In this document: positions 35,937-46,400 of the stretch, piece by piece
How the letters are laid out: the number at the start of each line of letters is the position of its first letter
Numbering within the stretch: position 1 is the stretch's first letter
Origin: Nodosilinea sp. FACHB-141
GTDB lineage: Bacteria; Cyanobacteriota; Cyanobacteriia; Phormidesmidales; Phormidesmidaceae
NCBI RefSeq assembly: GCF_014696135.1
Contig: NZ_JACJPP010000013.1
Coordinates: 248,001-312,000 of the forward strand
Reading direction: 5' to 3'
Length of the DNA stretch: 64,000 nucleotides
Position numbers and translations under genes: made by a program
Notes under the pieces: model-generated
What the model was told of the DNA's origin: nothing
The model's database searches: none
What the model saw: only the letters and a program-made list of their open reading frames with translations

Positions 35937-36740
35937 ATGGAAACCGATTACATTGCCATTAGTTACGGGCAGCTGGCGCTGGCGGCTCTATTGATTGTGG
36001 TGAATGTGGGGCTGTCGGCGGTGTTGCGGCTCGGGCTGGGTCAGTCGCTGCTGATCGCTGCCCTGCGCATGGTGGTGCAGCTGTTGTTGATTGGCTTTGT
36101 GCTGGAGTGGCTGTTTACCCAAGACAATGCCCTGGTCATTTTGGCGATCGCGCTGGTGATGACGGCGATCGCGGGTATCGCCGCCGTCAACCGCACCCAG
36201 CGCCGCTTTGTGGGCGTCTACTGGCACAGCCTGCTGTCGGTGCTGGCCTCCTCCTCCTTGGTGACGGGCTTCGCGATGGTCGGCATTATTCGGGTACAGC
36301 CCTGGTACGACCCGCAGTACCTGATCCCGTTACTGGGCATGGTGCTGGGTAACACTCTCAACGGCATTTCCCTAGGGCTAGACCGCTTTATGGAAGGGCT
36401 GGTGACCCAGCGCGACCAGGTCGAGACCCTGCTGGCCTTGGGGGCCACCCGGTGGGAAGCCGCCCATCCCCAAGTTCGCAACGCCATTCGCGTCGGCATG
36501 ATACCCACCATCAACTCGATGATGGTGATGGGCTTGGTCAGCCTGCCGGGCATGATGACCGGCCAAATTTTGGCTGGAGCCAACCCCATCGACGCCGTGC
36601 GCTACCAGATCGTGATTATATTTATGATCGCCGCCGGAGCCGCCCTGGGGATCTTTGGCGTAGTGCTGCTGGCCTATCGCCGCCTGCTCAGCCCCGACCA
36701 CCAGCTCCGGCTCGACTATCTAGAAAAAGCTAAGCAGTAG
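35937..36740 (+). CDS. fetB: ABC transporter permease, FetB/UPF0014 family
   Basis: The 267-residue membrane protein has about seven spans. Family signatures are LLIAALRMVVQLLLIGFVL, PLLGMVLGNTLNGISLGLDR, the cytoplasmic coupling loop LLALGATRWEAAHPQVRNAI and SMMVMGLVSLPGMMTGQILA followed by GANPIDAVRYQ. FetB with FetA gives manganese/iron-related resistance to peroxide in E. coli; here iron export is inferred. ATG 35937. The partner ATPase gene is directly upstream. Confidence 0.88.
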   Translation: METDYIAISYGQLALAALLIVVNVGLSAVLRLGLGQSLLIAALRMVVQLLLIGFVLEWLFTQDNALVILAIALVMTAIAGIAAVNRTQRRFVGVYWHSLLSVLASSSLVTGFAMVGIIRVQPWYDPQYLIPLLGMVLGNTLNGISLGLDRFMEGLVTQRDQVETLLALGATRWEAAHPQVRNAIRVGMIPTINSMMVMGLVSLPGMMTGQILAGANPIDAVRYQIVIIFMIAAGAALGIFGVVLLAYRRLLSPDHQLRLDYLEKAKQ

Positions 36741-37443
36741 CCACTAAAGGCGATCGCCCAAGCAGTTTGTAGCCAAGGGCTTTGCCCGTTTCAAGGCAAA
36801 TGTGCAAAATCTGTTTGGCAAAACGGAAGGGTTTTACTTAGGGGATGTAGAGCGATCGCCTCCAAGCCGCGCTGGCCGGCTGCGATGCCCTGGTAATTCT
36901 CACCAACGCCATGCTCCACATGAAATTTGAGTTCGACAACGAGTGAAGCTCTGAAGGCAATCTTGAGGGTTACGCTCAAAATGTTGAGTTTCAAGCACCT
37001 CAGCCATATCTTTGAGACTAGTACGCCTCCACCCAACCCAAATTTTTTACAACGTTGACGACTTCCTACCGCGAGTTTGAGCGGCTCTGTGAGCGAGACT
37101 CGCCAAACGCGATTGGTAGTAATTAGAAGGATTTGTATAAAGAGGTAATTTAGGCTGCGATCGCCGCCTAATCCCCAACCCCCTAACCATACAGCCCTGC
37201 CACCAGCTGCTTTTTAGCTGTCGAACTCAGGTTTCAAATGAATATTTTCAGCGCTACCTAATCTCCTTACTAATGCGGCTACAGCCATAGCTCCAATTCT
37301 TAGAATTAGCTGAACAGAATTACCTAAATCTCCTGCGGGGTAGTTTAATAAACCTAGCCTATATCCAGAGGAGAAGCTGGCTCTGGGAAATCCGCTAATA
37401 CCGCGTGGGGCTAGTGCATCTATCAGTAACTTGCAGGTCTGCT
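36741..37443. other. 703-base intergenic stretch before the TPS operon
   Basis: The first 200 bases hold the decayed NAD(P)-binding gene fragment described separately. A hairpin-forming CTTGAGGG/CTCAAAATGTTGAG patch is near 36962. The A+T-rich remainder, up to about 37380, contains no convincing gene and probably holds the promoter of the TpsB-TIR-TpsA operon. Confidence 0.45.
36761..36945 (+). pseudogene. Fragment of an NAD(P)-binding (SDR-like) gene, frameshifted
   Basis: Translation from about 36760 gives KQFVAKGFARFKANVQNLFG followed by KTEGFYLGDV, matching [20 protein letters not shown] and [10 protein letters not shown] of the intact gene at 49360-50136. After GDV the DNA remains similar (GCGCTGGCCG, TGCGATGCCCT, ATTCTCACCA blocks), but a net 5-base loss within a doubled GATCGC motif breaks the frame, and similarity fades after ATGAAA at about 36923. 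Start and C-terminal two thirds are missing. It is a dead partial copy. Confidence 0.8.
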
Positions 37444-39099
37444 ATGGGGTTTCAAGGCTTAGGTGTTGCTGTCGTAGCCGGGCTAATTCAGAGTATTTTA
37501 GGCGCTGGATTGGCGACGGCGATCGCTCCAGAACCATCGGCTTTGGGGCCACCGGTCATCCGAGCTGAAGCTGGCGATCGCTTAGATTCAGCCCCCCTCG
37601 GTCCTGCCCCCGGAGCCGGTTCTTCTACCGCTCCCATTGAAGTGAAAACCATTTTGGTAGAGGGCAGCACAGTTTTTAGCCCTAGGGTTTTGGCCGAGGC
37701 CGTGGTCCCCTTTGAGGGGCGTGCCCTAACGCTAGAAGAACTCCAAGCCGCTGCCAATGCCGTTACCCAGCTGTATTTAAATGCTGGCTACATTACCTCT
37801 GAAGCGGTGCTGCCGCCCCAGCCGGTGCAGGAGGGAGTGGTCAGGCTTCAGGTGGTAGAGGGCGGGCTAGAGGAGATTCGCGTCGTGGGCACCGATCGCC
37901 TGGTGAGCTATGTGCAGCAGCGCATCGCCCTAGCGGGCACTCGCCCGCTGAACCAAAACCAGCTGGAAGGTCAGCTTCAGCTACTCCAGCGCGACCCTCT
38001 GTTTGACAATGTGGAAGCCAGCTTGCGTCAGGGCCAGGAGGCCGATGGCAGCATTCTGACGGTGCAGGTGACCGAAGCGCCTCCAGTCAGCGGCAGCTTG
38101 GCTATCGATACCCTGTCGCCCCGCAGCGTCGGTGAGTTTCGCACCGGCGGCACATTGCAGTACAACAACTTGGCCGGGTGGGGCGATCGCCTGGTGGCCT
38201 CGGCCTATCGCTCTACCACCGGGGGCTCCTACGCCTACGAGCTGTCTTATCTGGTGCCCCTCAACCCCAAGGAAGGCACTCTGCTGCTGCGAGCCACCCC
38301 CAGCAGCTACAGCATCACCGACCCCACCGACCCCACCTTTGGGCTGGAGCCCCGCGGCTCTACCGATAGCTATGAAATCCAGTACCGCCAGCCCCTAATT
38401 CGCACCCTCCGGGAAGAACTGGCGCTGTCTGCCGGGTTTCGCTATCGCAACGGCTCTACTCTGCTGGGCGGCGTAATTACGCCGCCCACGGTAACCAGTG
38501 TGGTTAGCTTTGGCCAAGACTACCTGCGGCGCGACCCTAGCGGCGCCTGGGGATTGCAGTCTCAGTTTCGCCTAGGTACGGGGTTATTTGGGGCCACCCT
38601 GTTGCCAGACCCCAGCCCCAGCGGCGAATTTTTTAGCTGGCAGGGGCAGGTCCAGCGCTTGCAAGTGCTGGGGCCCAACCACCAGCTGCTGGTGCGGGGG
38701 GCGGTGCAGCTTGCCTCCAGCAGCCTGCTGGGCTCAGAGCAGTTTTTTATTGGTGGGGCCCAGTCGGTGCGGGGCTACTACCAAAATGGGCGCTTTGGCG
38801 ACAACGGTCTGCGCCTGGCGGTAGAAGACCAAATCACGCTGCTGCGCGACGAGAATCAGTCGGCGCTGCTCAGCCTCAGCCCATTTTTGGACCTGGGCTA
38901 CGTGTGGGCCCATAACCGAGACTTTCGGGCTACTAACCAAAACTTTCTGCTGGGCACGGGGCTAGGGGTGATGATGACGCCCGTGGAGAACGTGGATGCC
39001 CGAGTTGATTTTGGCATTCCCCTAATTGCGCTGGACGAGCTGGCCAGCGATCGCCCCTCGGGCCTCAGAGTCTACTTCGATGTGCGCTACCGGTTTTAA
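37444..39099 (+). CDS. TpsB-type outer-membrane transporter (ShlB/FhaC/HecB family)
   Basis: A 551-residue two-partner secretion transporter. A signal-like N-terminus (GVAVVAGLIQSILGAGLATA) is followed by a linker, POTRA domain 1 (IEVKTILVEGSTVFSPRVLA; TQLYLNAGYITSEAVLPPQP), POTRA domain 2 (IRVVGTDRLVSYVQQRIALA) and a ShlB-type 16-strand barrel with the typical FIGGAQSVRGYYQNGRFGDNG motif (part) and an aromatic C-terminus (YFDVRYRF). GTG 37405 is a less likely start. It should export the TpsA encoded 4.4 kb downstream. Only two bases separate it from the TIR-CHASE2 gene. Confidence 0.93.
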   Translation: MGFQGLGVAVVAGLIQSILGAGLATAIAPEPSALGPPVIRAEAGDRLDSAPLGPAPGAGSSTAPIEVKTILVEGSTVFSPRVLAEAVVPFEGRALTLEELQAAANAVTQLYLNAGYITSEAVLPPQPVQEGVVRLQVVEGGLEEIRVVGTDRLVSYVQQRIALAGTRPLNQNQLEGQLQLLQRDPLFDNVEASLRQGQEADGSILTVQVTEAPPVSGSLAIDTLSPRSVGEFRTGGTLQYNNLAGWGDRLVASAYRSTTGGSYAYELSYLVPLNPKEGTLLLRATPSSYSITDPTDPTFGLEPRGSTDSYEIQYRQPLIRTLREELALSAGFRYRNGSTLLGGVITPPTVTSVVSFGQDYLRRDPSGAWGLQSQFRLGTGLFGATLLPDPSPSGEFFSWQGQVQRLQVLGPNHQLLVRGAVQLASSSLLGSEQFFIGGAQSVRGYYQNGRFGDNGLRLAVEDQITLLRDENQSALLSLSPFLDLGYVWAHNRDFRATNQNFLLGTGLGVMMTPVENVDARVDFGIPLIALDELASDRPSGLRVYFDVRYRF

Positions 39100-39101
39100 C
39101 T

Positions 39102-42100
39102 ATGCAGCTCCAAGATGCGTTTATTTCCTACGGGCGGCCCGACAGCAAAGACTTTGCGGTGGCGCTATGCCAGCGGCTAATTGACCTAGGCTACCGGGTT
39201 TGGCTGGATCAAACCGACATTCCCTTTGCGGTCAACTACCAGACCCACATCGACAGAAGCATTGAAAAATCCCACAACCTAATTTTTATCATCAGCCCTC
39301 ACTCGGTCAACTCGCCCTACTGCACCGAGGAGATTGAGCAGGCCCTGCGCTACAACAAGCGGATTATTCCCCTCATGCATGTGGGGCAGATTTCCCGCGA
39401 GACCTGGCAGCGGCGTCACCCAAAGGGTACTGAAGCCGACTGGATCGACTACCAGACCAAGGGGCTGCATTCTGCCAGCCGCAACATTCACCCCGGAATT
39501 GCCAAGCTCAACCGCATCAGCTGCCGCGACGGCCTAGATGACCCCAACCAGTACCTAGCCCAGCTAGTGCAAACCCTGGAAGACCGCAAGGTCCTTGTTC
39601 ACCAGCATACCCAGTACCTGATGGCGGCCCTGACCTGGGTGCAAAACCAGCGGCAGTCGCGCTATTTGCTGATTGGAGCAGTTCGGGAGGCCGCCGAAGC
39701 CTGGCTCAAACAGGCCTTTGAGGACGAGCCGCCCTTTTGCCAACCCACCAACCTCCACGGGGAGTTTGTTACCAGCAGCACCAAGTACGCCGATAGCCGT
39801 TTGGCGCAGGTCTTTCTCTGCTACGACGAAGCTGGGATTGCCGAGATTGATGGGGCAAAACCGTCCTCCCGTCCCGAGGATACGCCCGACTTGCCAGCAC
39901 CTTCGACCCAGCTCAGCAGCCGGTTGCGGTATTACCTGATGCGGGCCGGGTTTACCGTGTGGGATTGGCAGCAGGATTTAGCGACGGGCGATCGCATTCA
40001 AACCGCCATTGCCCAGGGTATAGAAGGGGCCGATAATTTTGTGTTTTTGCTCTCTGCCTACTCGGCGAGTTCAGCTCGCTGTTTAAGCGAACTCACCTAC
40101 GCCCTCAGCCTCAGCAAGCGAGTGATTCCGGTGCTAACCGAAGACCTGGCGTCGGAGGTACTGCCAGCAGTGCTACAGAATGTGCAACTGCTCGACATCC
40201 GCGCCCAGGAGTATTTAGGCGCTCAGATCGGCAGTCGCCAGCTAATCGCGACCCTGCGCCAAGATGCCGCCTACCTGCGCATTCACAAGCTGCTGCTGGT
40301 TGCCGCTCTCAAATGGGAGCGGCAGCGTCGCAACCCCAGCGTGTTGCTGCGGGGCGGAGAACTGCGCCAAGCCCAAAACTGGCTCAAAGCGGCCCAAACC
40401 CGACCCCGCTACGCCCCGGTTGAGATCCAAGCCCAGTTTGTCTCCGAGAGCCTGACTCAGCCTGCCACCCAGACCCTTGACGTTTTCTTGATTGCCGACC
40501 CCGCCGATTTAGACTTTGCCCGCCGCCTCAACGCCACCCTGCAACTGCAAAGCAAAAGCACCTGGTTTGACCAATCCATCCGGGTAGACACCAGCAATGA
40601 GCTGGCTATGGTCAACGAAGCACTAGAAAATGCCCAGAACTGTCTGGTGGTCGTGTCTGCCCACTGCCTAAAAAATCCGAGTTGCCTGGCCGATTTGGGC
40701 TACGCCAAGACTCTGCAAAAACGGATCGTTGCGGTATCGGATGGGTCAGTGGCTCGGGGTAACTTGCCCCCCACCCTAGTCGATTGCCCTTGGGTCAATT
40801 TTCAAGCCCACGACGGCGACTACTCCTCTAATTTTGGCGAGCTGTACCGCATTCTAGAGAGCGACGCCGTCCATGTGGATCGGCACACTCGACTGCTGGT
40901 GCGGGCTCTGGAGTGGGACAATGCTGGGCGCGAACCCAGCCTGCTGCTGCGGGGGCGAGCCCTTGACCAGGCCAATGACTGGCTGGCCCAGGCCGCCGGG
41001 AAAGTGCCGGTACCAAATCAGGCGCAGCTCGATTACCTGGTTGCCAGCCGCCAGCTCCCGTTCCGGAAGGTGAAGCTGCGCTCTGTGGGTCTAGTGAGCC
41101 TAGCTGTCACTCTGGTAGTAGCGGCCCTGCGGCTGGTCGGAGCCCTACAGCCGCTGGAACTCGCCACCTACGATGCCCTAATGCGCCGCCGCCCCAGCGA
41201 ACCTCAGGATTCGCACTTGCTGATTGTGACTGTGGACGAAGCCAGCGGCGACTGGCTGCGCGAGCAGGTGAAGCAGGGTCGCTACCCGCCGGGGTTGGGC
41301 ACCATTCCCGATCGGGCGCTAGCGGAGGTGCTGGCCACCCTCTCGGCCTTCAACCCAGCGGCGATTGGTCTGGATTTCTACCGCGATTTTGCTGCTGACC
41401 CTGCCCTGGCGGCCCAACTGCGCCAGAGCGACACCCTTTTTGGCATTTGCAAAGCCACCTACGAGGACACCGGGGTGGATCAGCCCCCGGAACTGCCCAG
41501 CCGCCAGGTTGGGTTCAACGATTTTGCGATCGATGCAAACAATTTCGTCCGCCGCCACTACCTGAAACATCAGGCCGACCCCCCCACCTGTGATACCGCT
41601 GAGGCCTTTAGCCTACGCCTGGTTCGCCAGTACCTAGAGGGGCAGGGCGTTCCCTTTACCGATCCCTTCCTGCCCAATGGGGGCATTCAAGACATGACCT
41701 TGGGCCCAGTGCGGGTGCCTCAGCTGTGGGCCGGTGGCATTCTGACCAGCCAGGCTGGGGGCTATACTCCCCTTCGGCCCGACACCTTCAACGGCTACCA
41801 GACGATGGTGAACTATCGCACCTACGCTGGCGACCCCAACCGGTTTGCCCCCCAGGTAACGTTCCAAGCGGTGATGATGGGGCAAGTTGACCCCGCTCTG
41901 GTGACCGGGCGAATTGTGCTGATCGGCTATAGAGACCTCACCGATCGCAATGCCGACTCGTACAATACGCCCCAAGGTGAACTGCCGGGAGTAGTGGTCC
42001 ACGGGCAGATGATTAGCCAGCTAGTGAATGCGGCTCTGGAGAATCGCGCCCTGATCTGGTGGTGGCCCGTCTGGGCCGAAACTCCGTGGATTGGCTTGTG

Positions 42101-42311
42101 GGCCTTGATCGGAGGTCTAGTAGCCCGTCAGATCGCACGACCCTGGGTACTCATCATGGGCGCAGCGGCGTCCATGACGCTGCTGGTAAGCCTTAGCTAC
42201 GCAGTCCTGGTCTTAGCCGGTGGCTGGCTACCGCTGATCCCGGCTCTGGTGGCGGGGTTTGGTACGGCAGGGCTGGTGGAATATTTGAGCCGTCGAGTTC
42301 GTAATCCGTAG
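39102..42311 (+). CDS. Triple TIR-like domain and CHASE2 membrane protein
   Basis: A 1,069-residue protein. TIR 1 (about 3-130) begins DAFISYGRPDSKDFAVALCQ and has SVNSPYCTEEI, putting Glu77 at the NADase catalytic position. TIR 2 (about 270-370) has SASSARCLSEL (Glu330). TIR 3 (about 457-580) has LKNPSCLADL, with Asp531 in place of Glu. Each is followed by a similar linker: LTWVQNQRQSRYLLIG, LKWERQRRNPSVLLRG, LEWDNAGREPSLLLRG. A span (about 660-680) leads into a CHASE2 extracytoplasmic domain (about 690-985; LATYDALMRRRPSE, VDEASGDWLRE, AIGLDFYRDF, GRIVLIGYRDLTDRNAD), then three C-terminal spans. No kinase, cyclase or STAND output is present. Confidence 0.9.
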   Translation: MQLQDAFISYGRPDSKDFAVALCQRLIDLGYRVWLDQTDIPFAVNYQTHIDRSIEKSHNLIFIISPHSVNSPYCTEEIEQALRYNKRIIPLMHVGQISRETWQRRHPKGTEADWIDYQTKGLHSASRNIHPGIAKLNRISCRDGLDDPNQYLAQLVQTLEDRKVLVHQHTQYLMAALTWVQNQRQSRYLLIGAVREAAEAWLKQAFEDEPPFCQPTNLHGEFVTSSTKYADSRLAQVFLCYDEAGIAEIDGAKPSSRPEDTPDLPAPSTQLSSRLRYYLMRAGFTVWDWQQDLATGDRIQTAIAQGIEGADNFVFLLSAYSASSARCLSELTYALSLSKRVIPVLTEDLASEVLPAVLQNVQLLDIRAQEYLGAQIGSRQLIATLRQDAAYLRIHKLLLVAALKWERQRRNPSVLLRGGELRQAQNWLKAAQTRPRYAPVEIQAQFVSESLTQPATQTLDVFLIADPADLDFARRLNATLQLQSKSTWFDQSIRVDTSNELAMVNEALENAQNCLVVVSAHCLKNPSCLADLGYAKTLQKRIVAVSDGSVARGNLPPTLVDCPWVNFQAHDGDYSSNFGELYRILESDAVHVDRHTRLLVRALEWDNAGREPSLLLRGRALDQANDWLAQAAGKVPVPNQAQLDYLVASRQLPFRKVKLRSVGLVSLAVTLVVAALRLVGALQPLELATYDALMRRRPSEPQDSHLLIVTVDEASGDWLREQVKQGRYPPGLGTIPDRALAEVLATLSAFNPAAIGLDFYRDFAADPALAAQLRQSDTLFGICKATYEDTGVDQPPELPSRQVGFNDFAIDANNFVRRHYLKHQADPPTCDTAEAFSLRLVRQYLEGQGVPFTDPFLPNGGIQDMTLGPVRVPQLWAGGILTSQAGGYTPLRPDTFNGYQTMVNYRTYAGDPNRFAPQVTFQAVMMGQVDPALVTGRIVLIGYRDLTDRNADSYNTPQGELPGVVVHGQMISQLVNAALENRALIWWWPVWAETPWIGLWALIGGLVARQIARPWVLIMGAAASMTLLVSLSYAVLVLAGGWLPLIPALVAGFGTAGLVEYLSRRVRNP

Positions 42312-42321
42312 TGAGAAAATG

Positions 42322-42366
42322 TTGGGTTTTGAATTCGGGCCTTCAACTCGAAACTCAACATTCAAA
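42322..42366. repeat. TGTTGGGTTTTGAATT hairpin in the TPS operon
   Basis: TGTTGGGTTTTGAATT pairs imperfectly with AACTCGAAACTCAACA across a short GC-rich loop. It resembles the element after lnt (34163-34215) and may attenuate transcription between the TIR-CHASE2 gene and the next. Confidence 0.6.
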
Positions 42367-42406
42367 GCTTCCCTTCCTCCTGAAACGTTACTCCTGATTT
42401 AAAGCA

Positions 42407-43426
42407 ATGACTTTCTTCCTGAACCATCCTGCTAAATCTGCCCTCAGACCCCGGCTCCTCCTGGCTGGGCTGCTGGGGATGGCGCTGCTGGTGCTGCCGA
42501 CCCCAGAGCTTGCCCAAGCCGGGGTGTTTGACTTTTTGGTGGGCGGGCGAGAAAACCGAGGGGGGCGGGCCTCTAACCGTCAGCAGGGCGGCGGCGTGCG
42601 TTCGGGTCGCCTAGTCGGTGGGTTTGATGCCACGGTGCCCTACATCATTACCCCTCGCAACACCTTTCAAACCAGCGATCAGTTCACCATTCGATGGAAT
42701 CCGGTAGCAGGAGCCGAGCGCTACACCGTACGGCTCTGGCAGTGGCAAGACGCCAACGGCGGGCGGGAGCGGGTGGTGTGGGAGACCACCACCCCTGAGT
42801 CATCCGTGCTCTACGAGGGCGATCCGCCCCTGGCCCCAGAGCTGTTCTACTCCGTGGAGGTAATTACCGACCAGGGAGTGTCTTCCGATTCAGACGCGGG
42901 CTGCGCAATCGCCGGGTTTGCGGTGCTGTTTCCTGAGACGCGATCGCGCCTTGAGGCCGATCTGGCCAGCCTTAACGACTTGACTCTCTCTCCCGAAGAG
43001 CAGGCCCTGGCCACTGCCCAGATCTACCTGGCCTACCAAATGCTCAATGCCGCCATCGATAGCCTGGCGGCCCAGGCTGCCCTGGTCCCGACTGCCACCC
43101 TGGCACTAGCCCTGGGCGACCTCTACAGCTTTGCCGGGCTCAACAGCCTGGCCGCCGAGCAATACACCCTGGCTCTAGAGCTGGCTGGTGACGACAACCT
43201 TTGGCAGGCAATCGCCTTGGAGGGGCTGGGGGAACTGGAGGTAGTGCAAAACAATTTGGCTGCTGCACTGCCCCAGCTGCGGCAGGCCCAGCTGAGCTAT
43301 GCCCTGGCCAACAACAGCACCAGGGCCAACCAGCTCAAACGCCGCATTGAGCTGCTCGAAAAAGCCCAGCAGCTCAATATTGCCCCCACCGACACCCCCG
43401 ACCTTTGTACCGCCCCCATCCAATAG
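42407..43426 (+). CDS. Secreted fibronectin-like/TPR protein of the TPS operon
   Basis: A 339-residue protein with a signal peptide (LLLAGLLGMALLVLPTPELAQA), a Gly/Arg-rich patch, a beta-sandwich-like segment (residues about 75-165: PYIITPRNTFQTSDQFTIRW, YTVRLWQWQD, LFYSVEVITDQGV) and a helical TPR-like half (about 195-320: LATAQIYLAYQMLNAAIDSL, LALGDLYSFAGLNSLAAEQY, LRQAQLSYALANNSTRANQL). Such secreted TPR proteins recur beside TPS or CHAT genes in cyanobacteria. It may help fold or display TpsA. Start ATG 42407; 44 bases before the TpsA start. Confidence 0.82.
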   Translation: MTFFLNHPAKSALRPRLLLAGLLGMALLVLPTPELAQAGVFDFLVGGRENRGGRASNRQQGGGVRSGRLVGGFDATVPYIITPRNTFQTSDQFTIRWNPVAGAERYTVRLWQWQDANGGRERVVWETTTPESSVLYEGDPPLAPELFYSVEVITDQGVSSDSDAGCAIAGFAVLFPETRSRLEADLASLNDLTLSPEEQALATAQIYLAYQMLNAAIDSLAAQAALVPTATLALALGDLYSFAGLNSLAAEQYTLALELAGDDNLWQAIALEGLGELEVVQNNLAAALPQLRQAQLSYALANNSTRANQLKRRIELLEKAQQLNIAPTDTPDLCTAPIQ

Positions 43427-43470
43427 GGCTACCCACCCCTCCACTCATCCACCCATCTACCACCGCCCCC

Positions 43471-46400
43471 ATGCGCTCTCTGCTTCTTCCCGCCCTGCTC
43501 TGGGCCACGCTCACCGTCCCCGCCTGGGCCCAGTCGATCATCCCTGCCGCCGATGGCACCGGCACCCTGGTCATGCCCGACGGCTCCACCTACCAAATTA
43601 CCGGCGGCACTCTGTCGGGGGATGGAGCTAACCTGTTCCACAGTTTTGAGCAGTTTGGCCTCACCGCCACCGAGGTAGCCAACTTTTTGGCCGACCCCAC
43701 GGTGCAAAACATTTTGGGCCGAGTAGTGGGGGGCAATGCCTCGGTAATTAATGGCCTGCTACAGGTCAGCGGCAGTAGCGCCAACCTCTACCTGCTCAAC
43801 CCGGCGGGTATTTTGTTTGGCCCCAATTCAGCGCTGAATCTGGATGGCTCGTTTGCCGCCACTACCGCCAGCGGCGTAGGGTTTGAGGAAAACTGGCTGC
43901 AGGCCATGGGCGACACCAACTATGCCGCCCTCACTGGCAACCCCACGGCCTTTGCCTTTGGCAACGAGCCCGGTGCCCTGATTAACCTGAGCAACCTGGC
44001 GGTGAACCCAGGGGAGGTGATCACCCTAGCCAGCGGCTCTGTGATTAACCTGGGCACCCTCACCGCCCCTGGTGGGCAAATCATTGTTTTGGCCGTACCG
44101 GGGGAAAACCGGGTCAGCATTCGCCCGGAAGGGGCTATTCTCAGCCTGGAGCTGGCTACCCTGCCAGAAGAGGCGCTACCCACCGCGCCCCTGCCCTTTT
44201 CGCCGCTGGATATTCCCTCGCTGCTGCGGGCGGGTGGGCCGGAGGTAGCCACAGGCATTATCACCAACCCCGACGGCACCGTTAGCCTAACGGGCTCAGC
44301 GACGACGTTGCCCACGTCTCCCGGCACGGCCCTGGTATCGGGAACATTAGACGTGGCGGGGGAAACGGGCGGTGAAGTGCAGGTTTTGGGCGATCGCATC
44401 GCCGTCACCGCCGCCACTATCGATGCTTCGGGTACCCAGGGCGGCGGCACGGTGCTGGTAGGGGGCGACTACCAGGGGAGTGGCACGACTCCGACCAGCG
44501 ATCGCACCTACGTCGATGCCACTTCCACCCTCACGGCCGATGCCTTAGCAACCGGCGACGGCGGCGAGGTGATTGTTTGGGCCGACCAGGGCACCCAGTT
44601 CGACGGCACCATTACCGCACACGGCGGGGCAGCGGCGGGCGATGGCGGCCTTGTGGAAGTGTCTGGGCGCGACACTCTGGCCTTTAAAGGCACGGTGGAT
44701 GTCAGCACCGCCCAGGGTGAGTGGGGCACCCTGCTGCTCGACCCCACCAACATCACCATTAGTGCCGCCGTCAGCAGCCCTGGAGTTGAAGATCCTGGCG
44801 GTCTGCCCGATATTCTGGCGACAGATTTACCCGGGGACGTGACGATCAACGCCACCCTCCTACAAAACCAGACAGGCAACATCATTTTAGAAGCCACCGA
44901 CAACATCACCATCGACAATGGCCTGTCGCTAAACTTTGTGCCCGGTGGCTCGATCACCTTTACCGCTGATACCAATATTGACGGAGTAGGCGATTTCACG
45001 ATGGATCAGACCCAAGCTATCAATGCCCAAGGAACTGCTGGGGCAGACGGCAGGGATGTAACCATTACAGCGGTGAACATTACCACTGGGGCGGTCAATA
45101 CCACTTCGGCGGGGGGCACGGCAGGGAATGTTGACCTTACAGCGACCAACAGCGGGGGGATCTCGGCGGGCAATATTGTTGCGGGCTCAGTGTTCGCTAT
45201 CTCCAATGGGGCGACACCCTTTAACTTCGGTGACATATCTGCCACTAATTCAATTCTTCTAGGCAAACCGACCGGCAGCCTAATTATAGGCAATCTATCG
45301 GCAACCACTGGCAACATTGGAGTGGGAACTACTGGTGGCGGAGGCATTAACGTCGATATTGGCAATGCCACCGCTGGTACATCAATCAACTTAGACGCTG
45401 GGATTGGTGGCACTATTACCACCGGCGATCTCTCTGCTGGCACTCAAGTCAATGCCTCTACTGGGGTAGGTGGTAACCTGACTACCGGTGCGATCTCCTC
45501 AGGGCCAGGGGTGTCTGGCCTCAGCATCAACCTTGAGGCCGATGAAATAGATTTCTTGGGTGGAGTCGGTACTATACGAGCCCCAGGCCAATTGCTGATT
45601 CAAACGGCTGACCTGAGCCAAGCTATTGCAGTCGGTGGCGCTGCCGATAGTGGCGCTGGAACGTTAGATCTTACAGCTACAGACCTGGCTGCCTTCGCCA
45701 ACGGCTTTAGCAGCATCACCATTGGACGACCAGACAACGCCGGGGACATCAACCTCGCTGGCGATGTTACCTTTAGCGACCCGACTACCCTGCAAACCCT
45801 GGGCAGCATTGATACTACAGGTACTATGCTCAATGGCGTTGATGATGCCAGCCTAAACCTATTGGCGGGGTCAGGGGTAGATATTGGCGAGATCAATACA
45901 GTGGGCAGGTCGATCGTCATTGAGGGCGATCGCATTGGCAATAGTGAAGGCAGTGTGACAGTGGGTCAACCCATCACCACAGGCGGAGGAGATATCACCA
46001 TCACCGGGGCCAGCACCGGGTTTACCATTTTTAGCACTGGTCGTGCCATTTTTATCGACAGCCAGGGCGCCATCAATAGCCAGGGAGGAAACATTTCCCT
46101 CACGGGCACCACCACCACGGCGGCTGAAGGAATTATCAGCTTTGCGCCCATCACTTCTGGCGGTGGGGATATTGTCTTGACGGGTAGTAGTTTTGGTGGC
46201 GGTGACGGAGTTAACCTGAGCTTTCTGACGAATAGCGTTGACTCTGGAGGTGGAGATATCACCATCACCGGCACCGGACTCAATACTGGCATTACTATCT
46301 CTAGCGGCGTTACGGTTGCAGCTGGGACGGGGAATGTTACTCTAAACGCTAATGACCTCTGGTTGGAAGGACTGATTAGCGGCAGCGGCAGTCTACAAAT

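Noticed and set aside
43405-43470. Upstream TTG start of TpsA inside the preceding gene
   Set aside because: It would place a Pro-rich low-complexity peptide before the signal sequence; ATG 43471 gives a normal signal peptide.
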